DNA from: Actinospineispora eucalypti
GTDB lineage: Bacteria > Actinomycetota > Actinomycetes > Mycobacteriales > Pseudonocardiaceae
Assembly (NCBI GenBank): GCA_014208095.1
Contig: JACHMT010000001.1
Span: forward strand, 1,426,001 to 1,490,000
Direction of reading: 5' to 3'
Length of the DNA: 64,000 bases
Part shown: piece by piece, positions 57,390-64,000 of the stretch
Numbering within the stretch: the first letter of the stretch is position 1
Layout of the letters: each line of letters begins with the position of its first letter
Position numbers and translations under genes: made by a program
Notes under the pieces: model-generated
Told to the model about the DNA's origin: nothing
Databases searched by the model: none
The model's input: only the letters and a program-made list of their open reading frames with translations

Positions 57390-58283
57390 TCAGTAGCCGA
57401 TGTAGTGGCCGGCGGCGGCCTTGCGTCCACCGCTGGCCAGGGTGTCCAGGCCGTAGTTGGCGATCATGTAGCGAACGCCGGCGGTGATGTTGGCGACCGG
57501 GTCGGTGATGGGCCGGTTCTTGAGCTCGGGCAGCACGTAGGCCCGGAAGGTGCTCGGGATGACCTGCATCAGGCCCTGCGAGGGGCGGCCGGCCAGCGCG
57601 TTGCTGTCCCACCGGTTGATCGCCTTCGGGTTGCCCCGGGACTCGGCCATGATGATCTTCTTCAGGCCGGCGGAGTAGGACTGGCTGAGGTTCATCTTGT
57701 TCAGCGCGACGCTGATCCAGTCGTTCAGGTTGCCGCCCCCGGCCAGGATGGCGGCCTCCTTGACGGCGGCGGCGTGCACGGCGGCGGCCTCGACGGCCAG
57801 GCGCTCGCCCTTGTGCAGTGCCTCGACGTCCCGCTTGTCGGCCGAAGCCACCCGGTTGCCGGGGATGGCCACCGGGGCGAGCGCGTGCGCGGCCGCCCGG
57901 GCCAGCTTGGGGTCCAGGTCGCTGGTCGCGGCGCTGGCCGGCGCGATGCGCAGCGGCTTGCTGGCGGCGGCCATGGTGCCGGTGGCGGTGCTCGCCTCGT
58001 CGGCGTCGGCGGTGTTCGCGGAGTGGCCGGGATCGGCGCCCATCAGGGTGCCGGTGACCACGGCGCCGAGCGCGGCGGTCGTGGTGACGACGGTGTTGCC
58101 TCGGATCGGGGGCTTGGCCGGGACCCGCCGGTGCTGGCTGGTCCGCACGGCGTCGGCCATGGCCACGGTGCGTTCGGCGTCGTGCGACGCGTATGCGCCG
58201 GTGTGGCGCATGCCGACCGGGCTGGGTACCGACGTCATCGCCGGTACCGTGCCGCGGCCGCCTGGGGAGCGGTGACGACCCAC
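57390..58283 (-). CDS. Exported lytic transglycosylase (SLT domain)
   Basis: A 297-residue protein. GTG 58283 gives VGRHRSPGG, resembling the MGRHR.P start of actinobacterial wall enzymes, with GGAAAGG upstream; ATG 58238 is the alternative. A transmembrane signal (VVTTTAALGAVVTGTLMGA) follows, then an Ala-rich helical linker. The C-terminal SLT domain has IIMAESRGNPKAINRWDSNALAGRPSQGLMQVIPSTFRAY with the catalytic Glu in AESRGNP, and ITDPVANITAGVRYMIANYG. It would cleave peptidoglycan to anhydromuramic products during growth or spore germination. Confidence 0.85.
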   Translation of the reverse strand: MGRHRSPGGRGTVPAMTSVPSPVGMRHTGAYASHDAERTVAMADAVRTSQHRRVPAKPPIRGNTVVTTTAALGAVVTGTLMGADPGHSANTADADEASTATGTMAAASKPLRIAPASAATSDLDPKLARAAAHALAPVAIPGNRVASADKRDVEALHKGERLAVEAAAVHAAAVKEAAILAGGGNLNDWISVALNKMNLSQSYSAGLKKIIMAESRGNPKAINRWDSNALAGRPSQGLMQVIPSTFRAYVLPELKNRPITDPVANITAGVRYMIANYGLDTLASGGRKAAAGHYIGY

Positions 58284-58555
58284 GTACGTTGTCTGCCTTT
58301 CCGCGATCGTCGGTCCGCGCCTGAGCATCCGGTTCGGGGTCCGGGAAGCCGGTGGGGAGCCGGCTCCGTCGCTCAGGGGCGAGATCGGATCGTGATGTTG
58401 TGCCGAGAGCTTACGAAGGAGTCCCCCGTCACACCAACTGGGGCCCCGGTGTGTCGTCGCTGGTCGTGCGGTTTTTTCCGTTGACCGGCTGGGTATAACG
58501 CTTAGCGGCCTCGGTGGGCGGCAGGTTCCTGCGACGAACGGTCGGATTGGACGGA
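58284..58555 (-). promoter_or_regulatory. Long structured leader of the transglycosylase gene
   Basis: About 270 nt without a gene. The minus-strand text contains ACTCCTTCG and CCGAACCGGATGCTCAGGCG, which loosely resemble parts of the ydaO (c-di-AMP) riboswitch found before many actinobacterial wall hydrolase genes. A self-complementary segment (GCCGGCTCCCCACCGGC) is present. The match is too loose to call a riboswitch. Confidence 0.3.
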
Positions 58556-59191
58556 TCAGTGTCCTGTTAATTCGTCCGGCTGAGTCCTCTCCGGTGGGCG
58601 TGGCGCGTCCCGGCCCCGCCAGATCGCCAGCAGCCGGAGCGCCGCGATGGAGACCGCGCCGGCGGCCAGGGTGACCGGTTCCGGCCAGCTCAGCCAGTGC
58701 CCGGCGGCCACCAGGTGCGCGCCCGCGATGGCCGGCAGGGCGTAGATGTCCCGGTGCAGGACCATCGGGATCTCGCGCAGCAGCACGTCGCGCAGCACCC
58801 CGCCGCCGACGCCTGTGAGCACGCCGACCAGGCAGGCGGTCACGGCGGGCGCACCGACCGCGAACGCGGTGGCGGTGCCGGTGGTGACGAACAGCGCCAG
58901 CCCCAGCGCGTCGGCGACCAGCACCGTGCGCCGGGTGACCTCCCGGCTGCGCCCCTTGGCCGGCGGGATCCAGGCGAGCAGCGAAGCCAGCCCGGCGACC
59001 AGCAGGTACGGCCATTGGCGCAGCGTGCTGGGCGGGGTGATGCCGAGCAGCAGGTCCCGGATCACGCCACCGCCCAGCGCGGTGATCACGCCGAGCACCA
59101 CGATGCCGAACACGTCCAGCCGGGCTCTGGCGGCGGCCACCGCACCGGACACGGCGAACACCGCCACGCCGATCAGGTCGAGGATGAACAC
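58556..59191 (-). CDS. TRIC-type cation channel / UPF0126 membrane protein
   Basis: A 211-residue protein of seven helices. The paired repeats FILDLIGVAVFAVSGAVAAARARLDVFGIVVLGVITALGGGVIRDLLLG and VLVADALGLALFVTTGTATAFAVGAPAVTACLVGVLTGVGGGVLRDVLLREIP show the duplicated GGG-x-(I/L)RD signature. Prokaryotic TRIC proteins are trimeric cation channels. It is on the same strand as the small genes 59206-60035 but separated by about 15 nt and may be co-transcribed. Confidence 0.92.
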   Translation of the reverse strand: MFILDLIGVAVFAVSGAVAAARARLDVFGIVVLGVITALGGGVIRDLLLGITPPSTLRQWPYLLVAGLASLLAWIPPAKGRSREVTRRTVLVADALGLALFVTTGTATAFAVGAPAVTACLVGVLTGVGGGVLRDVLLREIPMVLHRDIYALPAIAGAHLVAAGHWLSWPEPVTLAAGAVSIAALRLLAIWRGRDAPRPPERTQPDELTGH

Positions 59192-59205
59192 CCGATCAGC
59201 ATGGA

Positions 59206-59592
59206 CTAACCGGTGAGCAGCGCGGCCATCCGTGCGCGCAGCGCGGTGGCGGCGGAGTAGGGCCGGACCAGCACGGTCAGCTCGGTGATCTCGGTTTCGG
59301 TGCCGTGCACGATGTCCACGCCTTCCAGCGCGAGGTCCCGGCCCTCGGCGTCGCGCACCGAGGCGGTGAACCGCAGCACGTGCCCGTCGTCACCGCCGTA
59401 CTCGGCCACGTAGCGGAAGTTCTCGAACACGCTGAACACCGCGTGCAGGATCGCGCCCAGCGGCGCCTTGCCCCGGTAGGGCTTGTGCACCACCGGGCTC
59501 AGGAAGGTCACGTCCTCGGCGCACAGGTCGACCGCCGCCCCGATGTCGCCGGCCTCGACGGCCGCGCGGAACTTCTCACCCAGCCCGCTCAT
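59206..59592 (-). CDS. SnoaL-like/NTF2-fold protein
   Basis: A 128-residue single-domain NTF2-fold protein: EKFRAAVEAGDIGAAVDLCAEDVTFLSPVVHKPYRGKAPLGAILHAVFSVFENFRYVAEYGGDDGHVLRFTASV. This is the SnoaL_2-type pattern (VxL.a.dv.f.sP.....y.G...i...). No catalytic residue is certain. ATG 59592 overlaps the stop of the deazaflavin enzyme gene (ATGA). Confidence 0.85.
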   Translation of the reverse strand: MSGLGEKFRAAVEAGDIGAAVDLCAEDVTFLSPVVHKPYRGKAPLGAILHAVFSVFENFRYVAEYGGDDGHVLRFTASVRDAEGRDLALEGVDIVHGTETEITELTVLVRPYSAATALRARMAALLTG

Positions 59593-60035
59593 ACCCGCTC
59601 CAGCACGACCAGCGGGATCTCCCGCCCGGTCCGGTCGGCGTAGGACTGGAACCCGGAGTAGGTGCGCAGCACCAACTCCCACAGCCGGCCCCGCTCCTCC
59701 GGGCCGGCCACCCGGGCACGAACCCTCCGGCGCTCGGCACCCACCTGGACGACGGTGTCCGGGTTGGCGCGCAGGTTGTGGTACCAGGCGGGGTGCTTGG
59801 GGTAGCCGCCCTTGGACGCGACCAGCACGATGTCGTCCCCGTCGGTGGTGTAGACCAGCGGAGTGGTGCGCAGGATGCCGCTGCGCGCACCGGTGTGCTC
59901 CAGCAGGAGCATGGGTGGCATGAACGGGAAGTGATGGCCCACCGCGCCCTGCGTGGCGCGGTACACCGTGGTGTGTCCGGCGGCCAGCCGGCTCAGCAAC
60001 GGCCAGGAGCGATCGGCCAGTTTGAGCAGGTCCAT
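59589..60035 (-). CDS. Deazaflavin (F420)-dependent nitroreductase-family protein
   Basis: A 148-residue Ddn-type protein: TTVYRATQGAVGHHFPFMPPMLLLEHTGARSGILRTTPLVYTTDGDDIVLVASKGGYPKHPAWYHNLRANPDTVVQVG. The G(A/R)R.G..R..PL and ASKGG..KHPAWYHNL.A.P segments are diagnostic for the F420-binding split barrel fold. Members reduce quinones or nitro compounds with F420H2. It is divergent from the hydrolase gene at 60129. ATG 60035 is chosen. Confidence 0.9.
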   Translation of the reverse strand: MDLLKLADRSWPLLSRLAAGHTTVYRATQGAVGHHFPFMPPMLLLEHTGARSGILRTTPLVYTTDGDDIVLVASKGGYPKHPAWYHNLRANPDTVVQVGAERRRVRARVAGPEERGRLWELVLRTYSGFQSYADRTGREIPLVVLERV

Positions 60036-60128
60036 GCGCGAATCATAACGGCGTTCCGGGCGGTGTGGGGCGACCACTGGCAGACTCCGCACTGGTTGAG
60101 ATCGCCAGCGCAGTGAGGAGTCCACCCG

Positions 60129-60953
60129 ATGTTGCTCGACATCAGTACCGGCGCCCGGCTCGACGTGGTGCGCAGCGGTGACCCGGCGAACCCCGCGTTG
60201 CTGCTGGTCTGCGGCACCAGCCAGCACTACGGCCTGTGGGGCGCGCTGGCCACCGGGCTGGCCGAGCGCTACCACGTGATCACCTACAACCACCGGGGCA
60301 TCGGTGACTCGGAGCGCGGCGACGGCGCGCTGTCCATGGCCAGCATGGCCGAGGACGCGGCAGCGGTGCTGGACGCCGTCGGGGTGACCCGGGCGCACGT
60401 GCTCGGCTGGTCGCTGGGCAGCGCGGTGGCGCAGGAGCTCGCCCTGGCGCACCCGGACAGGGTTGCCTCGCTGGTTCTCTGGGGCACCTGGCCGCGCGTC
60501 GACGGGTTCCAGACCTGCGGGCTGGCCGCGCTGCGCTACCCGTGGACCACCGGCGACATGCAGACCGCCCTGGCCGCTCTGGGGTTGGCGTTCTCCCCGG
60601 AGCTGCTCAACTCGCCGGACTTCGGCGCCATGATGGAGCAGATGCTGCCGCTGTTCCCGCAGACCGAGGCCCAGGTCCGGACCGTGGTCGAGCAGTGGGA
60701 CGCCGACCTCGCGCACGACACCGCCGACCGCCTGCCGAAGATCGACAAGCCCACCCTGGTGCTGGGTGGCGCGCAGGACCTGCTGACCCCGCCCTGGCAG
60801 TGCGAGGCGGTCGCGAAGCTGATCCCGGGCGCGCGCCTGAAGATCTTCACCGGCCCGGGGTCCAGCCACGCCGTCGGCCTGGAGCGCACCGAGGAGTTCC
60901 TGGCCGAGGTGCTGCCCTTCCTGGCCGAGCAGCAGGTACCCGCCGGCGCCTGA
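60129..60953 (+). CDS. Alpha/beta hydrolase
   Basis: A 274-residue alpha/beta hydrolase with LLLVCGTSQHYGLWGALATGLAERYHVITYNHRGIGDSE (loop and second strand), nucleophile elbow GWSLGSA and a C-terminal GSSHAVGLERTEEFLAEVLPF histidine. The G-x-S-x-G serine makes it an esterase/lipase or C-C hydrolase type rather than the Asp type of the other two hydrolases here. The oxyanion HG is replaced by CG. The substrate is unknown. It is followed by a large palindromic element. Confidence 0.87.
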   Translation: MLLDISTGARLDVVRSGDPANPALLLVCGTSQHYGLWGALATGLAERYHVITYNHRGIGDSERGDGALSMASMAEDAAAVLDAVGVTRAHVLGWSLGSAVAQELALAHPDRVASLVLWGTWPRVDGFQTCGLAALRYPWTTGDMQTALAALGLAFSPELLNSPDFGAMMEQMLPLFPQTEAQVRTVVEQWDADLAHDTADRLPKIDKPTLVLGGAQDLLTPPWQCEAVAKLIPGARLKIFTGPGSSHAVGLERTEEFLAEVLPFLAEQQVPAGA

Positions 60954-61400
60954 CAGTCGATCTTGCGTTGGCCTCGGGGCGGTTTAAAGATCTGTAGACG
61001 CTTGGACGGCGCGGCGCGGGCTGGTCTTCCGCTGCTCGAGTGCCGCCGGTTGCGTTTTGAGTGTGCTCCGGGGTTGGGCGGTCGCGTGCTGAGGGAGATC
61101 GCTGTTTGTGGCGGTTTGGCGTCGAAAATCGAGGCTAAACCGCCACAGACGACGATCACCCCCCAACGACCGCCGCAAACGGCGATCACCCCCCGAACGA
61201 CCGCCGCGGACGGCGATCATGGCCCGGACCGACCGTGGCCGACCGGCCAGGTACCGGACGCCACGCGCGGCACTCGAGCCACGGCAGACCGAGTCACGCG
61301 GCGCCGTCCAAGCGGTCTCTAGAACCCGCTCCGCGCCCAACCGGACAATTTGGGCCAGTCGCACATGGTGCGCGGCGCGGCGGGCCCATAACGTAGGCGC
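60954..61400. repeat. Large palindromic element with inverted arms and an inner hairpin
   Basis: The left arm GCTTGGACGGCGCGGC (61000-61015) and the right arm CGGCGCCGTCCAAGC (61299-61313) are inverted over about 55 nt, including the CTCGAGTGCCGC / GCGGCACTCGAG pair. Inside, GTGGCGGTTTGGCGTCGA pairs with TCGAGGCTAAACCGCCAC (61108-61146). Between 61150 and 61220 a unit GGCGATCACCCCCC..ACCGCCGC is repeated about twice. I see no gene in the stretch. An ATAACGTAG sequence 6 nt before GTG 61401 could be a -10 for a leaderless transcript of the ligase gene. Confidence 0.8.
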
Positions 61401-63005
61401 GTGGCTAGCGATGTGTTCACCACCGAGCTGACCCCGCTGTCCTATCTGCGGCGCAGCGCGGAGGTATTCGGAGACAAGACCGCGATCGTCTACGGCGAGC
61501 GGCGGGTCACCTACGCCGAGTTCGCCGACCAGGCGGCCCGGGTGGCGCGGGCCTTGCGCGCATCCGGGATCGGCCCCGGCGACCGGGTGGCCTACCTGTT
61601 GCCGAACCTGCCGGAGATGTTGGTGGCGCACTTCGCGGTGCCGCTGGCCGGCGCGGTGCTGGTGGCCATCAACACCCGGCTGTCCACCGAGGAGGTCCGG
61701 TACATCCTGGACCACTCCGGGGCGAAGCTGCTGGTCGTGGACTCCGTGCTGCACAGGACCGTGGCACCGGTGCTGGCCGAGCTGCAGACCGTCACCGAGG
61801 TCATAACCGTGCGCGACCCGGCCGCGCCCGGCGAGGTGCCGGATTCGTACACCGAGTTCGTCGCCCGGGGCGCCGACGGCGAGAAGATCCCGTTCGAGGT
61901 GGCCGACGAGCGGGCCACCATCTCGATCAACTACACCTCGGGCACCACCGGCCGGCCCAAGGGCGTGATGTACACCCACCGGGGCGCCTACCTGAACTCG
62001 CTGTCGGAGATCGTGCACTCCGCCCACAGCCCGGACAGTGTTTACCTGTGGACGTTGCCGATGTTCCACTGCAACGGCTGGTGCACGCCGTGGGCGGTGA
62101 CCGCGATCGGCGGCACCCACGTCTGCCTGCGCGAGGTGCGCGGCGACGTCATCTGGGGGCTGATCGGCGAGCACCGGGTGACCCACCTGAACGGCGCGCC
62201 CACCGTGGTCACCACGATCATGAACGCGGCGGAGGCGGTGAAGCTGGACTACTCGCTGGTCGTGACCACCGCCGGCGCCCCGCCATCGCCCACCACGATC
62301 GCCCAGGCGGAGTCGATGGGTTTCCGCATCGTGCACGTCTACGGCCTCACCGAGACCTACGGGCCGTACTCGGTGAACCAGTTCCAGGCCGAGTGGGCCG
62401 AGTTGGACACCGAGCAGCGGGCGCGCAGACAGGCCCGGCAGGGCGTGGGCATGTTGACCGCCGAGTGGCTGCGGGTGGTGGACGCGGAGATGAACGACGT
62501 GACCGCCGACGGCCAGACCATGGGCGAGATCGTGATGCGCGGCAACAACGTGATGGCCGGCTACTTCAACGACGAGGAAGGCACGGCGAAGGCCTTCGCC
62601 GGTGGTTGGTTCCACTCCGGTGACCTCGGCGTGATGCACCCGGACGGCTACGTGGAGCTGCGCGACCGGGCCAAGGACGTGGTCATCTCCGGCGGGGAGA
62701 ACATCTCCACGGTGGAGGTGGAGCAGGCGGTCGTCTCCCACTCGGCGGTGCTGGAGGCGGCGGTGATCGGCGTGCCGGACGAGAGGTGGGGCGAGCGGCC
62801 GAAGGCGTTCGTGGTGCTCAAACCCGGCGGAAGCGTTTCGGCCGAGGAGCTGCTTGCACACGTGCAAGAGAAAATTGCCCGGTACAAGGCGCCCCGGGAC
62901 ATTGACTTCGTCGATGCATTGCCCAAGACGTCCACCGGCAAGGTGCAGAAGTTCGAGCTGCGGGAAAAGGAATGGGCCGGTGAGCAGAGCCGCATTCGCG
63001 GCTGA
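61401..63005 (+). CDS. Acyl-CoA ligase (AMP-forming), medium/long-chain
   Basis: A 534-residue adenylating enzyme. Its core motifs are ISINYTSGTTGRPKGVMYTH (P-loop), LPMFHCNGWCTPWAVTAIGGTHVCLR, VYGLTETYGPYS (A5) and GGWFHSGDLGVMHPDGYVELRDRAKDVVISGGENIS (A7/A8), plus KAPRDIDFVDALPKTSTGKVQKFELRE (A10) with the catalytic Lys. The PMFHCNGW region is typical of acyl-CoA synthetases near the medium-chain AlkK type. It would activate fatty acids to CoA esters for breakdown or incorporation. GTG 61401 is the start; the neighbouring acyl-CoA dehydrogenase (56183) is on another operon. Confidence 0.92.
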   Translation: MASDVFTTELTPLSYLRRSAEVFGDKTAIVYGERRVTYAEFADQAARVARALRASGIGPGDRVAYLLPNLPEMLVAHFAVPLAGAVLVAINTRLSTEEVRYILDHSGAKLLVVDSVLHRTVAPVLAELQTVTEVITVRDPAAPGEVPDSYTEFVARGADGEKIPFEVADERATISINYTSGTTGRPKGVMYTHRGAYLNSLSEIVHSAHSPDSVYLWTLPMFHCNGWCTPWAVTAIGGTHVCLREVRGDVIWGLIGEHRVTHLNGAPTVVTTIMNAAEAVKLDYSLVVTTAGAPPSPTTIAQAESMGFRIVHVYGLTETYGPYSVNQFQAEWAELDTEQRARRQARQGVGMLTAEWLRVVDAEMNDVTADGQTMGEIVMRGNNVMAGYFNDEEGTAKAFAGGWFHSGDLGVMHPDGYVELRDRAKDVVISGGENISTVEVEQAVVSHSAVLEAAVIGVPDERWGERPKAFVVLKPGGSVSAEELLAHVQEKIARYKAPRDIDFVDALPKTSTGKVQKFELREKEWAGEQSRIRG

Positions 63006-63039
63006 GCCCACCGGCCCACGGGGGACGGCTAAGCCAGTT

Positions 63040-63465
63040 TCAGCCGAACAGGCTGTTGGTGACCTTCGACAGCTCGGCCTCGATGTTGATCATGCTTGAC
63101 TCGGCGCCGGACGGCACGATGTCGTAGGTCGCGTTCAGGAACCGCTCCAGCAGGTCGCGGTCGAACTCCAGGGCCGCGAAGCCCTCCTCGTCGCCGATGC
63201 GGATCTCCACGACGTCGAACTCCTCGTCCCGGAACGGGGTGAGCCGCACGTCGCCGATGCCGGCGGGGTGGTTCAGGCCCTCGATCAGCAGGTCGCGGGA
63301 CATCAGCCAGTCGATCCAGCGCCCGCTGGGGCGGCTGATCGACATCATCACGGCGAAGGGGTCGTCCGCCTGGAAGGTCCACCGCGTCAACAGCGGCGTC
63401 TCCTGCCCGTACAGGATGGCGAACATGTCTTGGCTGACGCGGTCCGCTCCCGAGATTTCATTCAT
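63040..63465 (-). CDS. SsgA-family sporulation/cell division regulator
   Basis: A 141-residue protein: PLLTRWTFQADDPFAVMMSIS, RWIDWLMSRDLLIEGLNHPAGIGDVRLTPF, FALEFDRDLLERFLNATYDIVP. The W-x-x-SRDLL-x-EGL-x-x-P-x-G-x-GDV signature is the SsgA/SsgB family. These proteins recruit FtsZ or affect septum formation and spore wall in actinomycetes. It ends convergent with the acyl-CoA ligase gene, about 34 nt apart. Its presence fits a mycelial or septating actinomycete. Confidence 0.9.
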   Translation of the reverse strand: MNEISGADRVSQDMFAILYGQETPLLTRWTFQADDPFAVMMSISRPSGRWIDWLMSRDLLIEGLNHPAGIGDVRLTPFRDEEFDVVEIRIGDEEGFAALEFDRDLLERFLNATYDIVPSGAESSMINIEAELSKVTNSLFG

Positions 63466-63709
63466 CCTTCAGCCCTCCCCGGTGGCCCGAGCCGGCATCC
63501 GAACCGGCCCGTGATGTCCTACGTTCATGTCATCGCCGGTGGCCCTCGAAATGTGGCACCTTTTCCGGGGATTCACCTGAAACGGGCAGTGCGGTAACAC
63601 TTTCGCCAGCCCTTGCGAGGGCAATGAATTACCTGTTCAGGCCTGGTTTGCCGGCCGTTTCACCCGCTGAGAGCGAAACCCGGTATGTGACGGCGGTAAC
63701 GTAACGGTC

Positions 63710-64000
63710 ATGGTGGAACTGACCGTGCGGCGTTACGGCGAGGCCCTGCTGGAGCAGGCGGAGCAACTTGTTGGGCTGTTGGACGGGGCCGACCTGAGCC
63801 GCCGGGTGCCCACCTGTCCGGACTGGGACGTGCGTCAGCTGGTGGAGCACCTCGGCCAGGCGCACCGGCACGGCGCGCACATGGTGGAGACCCGGGCGGA
63901 GGGTCCGCCGGACTACTCCGGGACGCCCCGCCCCACGCTGCCCGAGGACCCCGCCGAGCGGGTCCGGTGGCTGCGCGAGGGTGCCGCCCGGGTGGTGGAG
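63710..64000 (+). CDS. Mycothiol-dependent maleylpyruvate isomerase-type protein (DinB-like), partial
   Basis: The first 97 codons of a gene cut by the window edge. LLEQAEQLVGLLDGADLSRRVPTCPDWDVRQLVEHLGQAHRHGAHMVE is the N-terminal DinB-like helix bundle with the VPTCPDWDV..L..HLG..H signature of the mycothiol-dependent maleylpyruvate isomerase group; the H of EHLG.AHRH would bind metal. Use of mycothiol fits an actinomycete. The C-terminal part is outside the window. Confidence 0.85.
   Translation, partial: MVELTVRRYGEALLEQAEQLVGLLDGADLSRRVPTCPDWDVRQLVEHLGQAHRHGAHMVETRAEGPPDYSGTPRPTLPEDPAERVRWLREGAARVVE

Noticed and set aside
58284..58555. Firm call of a ydaO riboswitch
   Set aside because: Only short motifs match and pairing could not be verified by eye; kept as a low-confidence leader.

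Overview
The window is high-GC actinobacterial DNA, with dense genes, frequent GTG starts and many ATGA/GTGA stop-start overlaps. A WhiB3-type WhiB protein, an SsgA-family protein, an Mce-type ATPase, WS/DGAT and deazaflavin-type enzymes, LCP and L,D-transpeptidase wall enzymes and a mycothiol-dependent-type enzyme at the right edge point to Actinomycetes, most likely Pseudonocardiales. That placement is inferred from gene content, not from a marker phylogeny. No phage, transposase, integrase or CRISPR locus is visible.

Layout. Positions 293-5200 (mostly minus) hold an rsbW-sigma factor-MFS-SRPBCC operon with every junction overlapping, a PIG-L-like protein, WhiB and an orphan STAS protein. 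Positions 5243-12326 hold a selenocysteine locus (selB, selA, selD), with selC (tRNA-Sec, anticodon TCA) at 21.8 kb; no selenoprotein gene is visible. An isolated ribosomal protein S18 gene lies inside this region. Positions 12.5-20.4 kb hold an iron-box-preceded PepSY membrane protein, RDD and Gly/Met-rich membrane proteins, two alpha/beta hydrolases, an AIM24 protein, a TetR regulator and an SDR. Positions 20.6-28 kb hold an LCP wall ligase, a second STAS protein, a thioesterase, cinA, a higBA-type toxin-antitoxin pair, an XRE/MmyB regulator and a two-component system.

Positions 28.3-31.9 kb encode three overlapping LLM-class flavin monooxygenases. Positions 33.8-37.8 kb encode two parallel beta-helix proteins and an L,D-transpeptidase. 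Next come a PAP2 phosphatase, a large membrane protein, an amidohydrolase, MarR, a deacetylase-like lipoprotein, a GAF-LuxR regulator and an Mce-type ATPase with a C-terminal membrane anchor. Positions 47.4-55.1 kb look like a lipid/oxidation block: a PEP-swivel-like protein, a HAD-acyltransferase fusion, WS/DGAT, then P450, ferredoxin and ferredoxin reductase. Positions 55.2-64 kb hold a DUF559 protein, acyl-CoA dehydrogenase, transglycosylase, TRIC-type channel, small oxidoreductases, an acyl-CoA ligase, an SsgA-family protein and a partial mycothiol-type enzyme.

The most unusual content is repetitive. (1) Units of exactly 22 nt starting CTGA(T/G)TC occur as forward units followed by inverted units (12341-12516 and 31874-32377), with related single-hairpin versions flanking the DUF559 gene. 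The TGA of the repeat supplies the stop codon of the neighbouring gene in three places. (2) Large intergenic elements carry GCTTGGACGGCGCGGC arms and internal hairpins. (3) A short palindrome, GGGCGCC-CAGTTC-GGCGCCC, is inserted in frame in several coding sequences.
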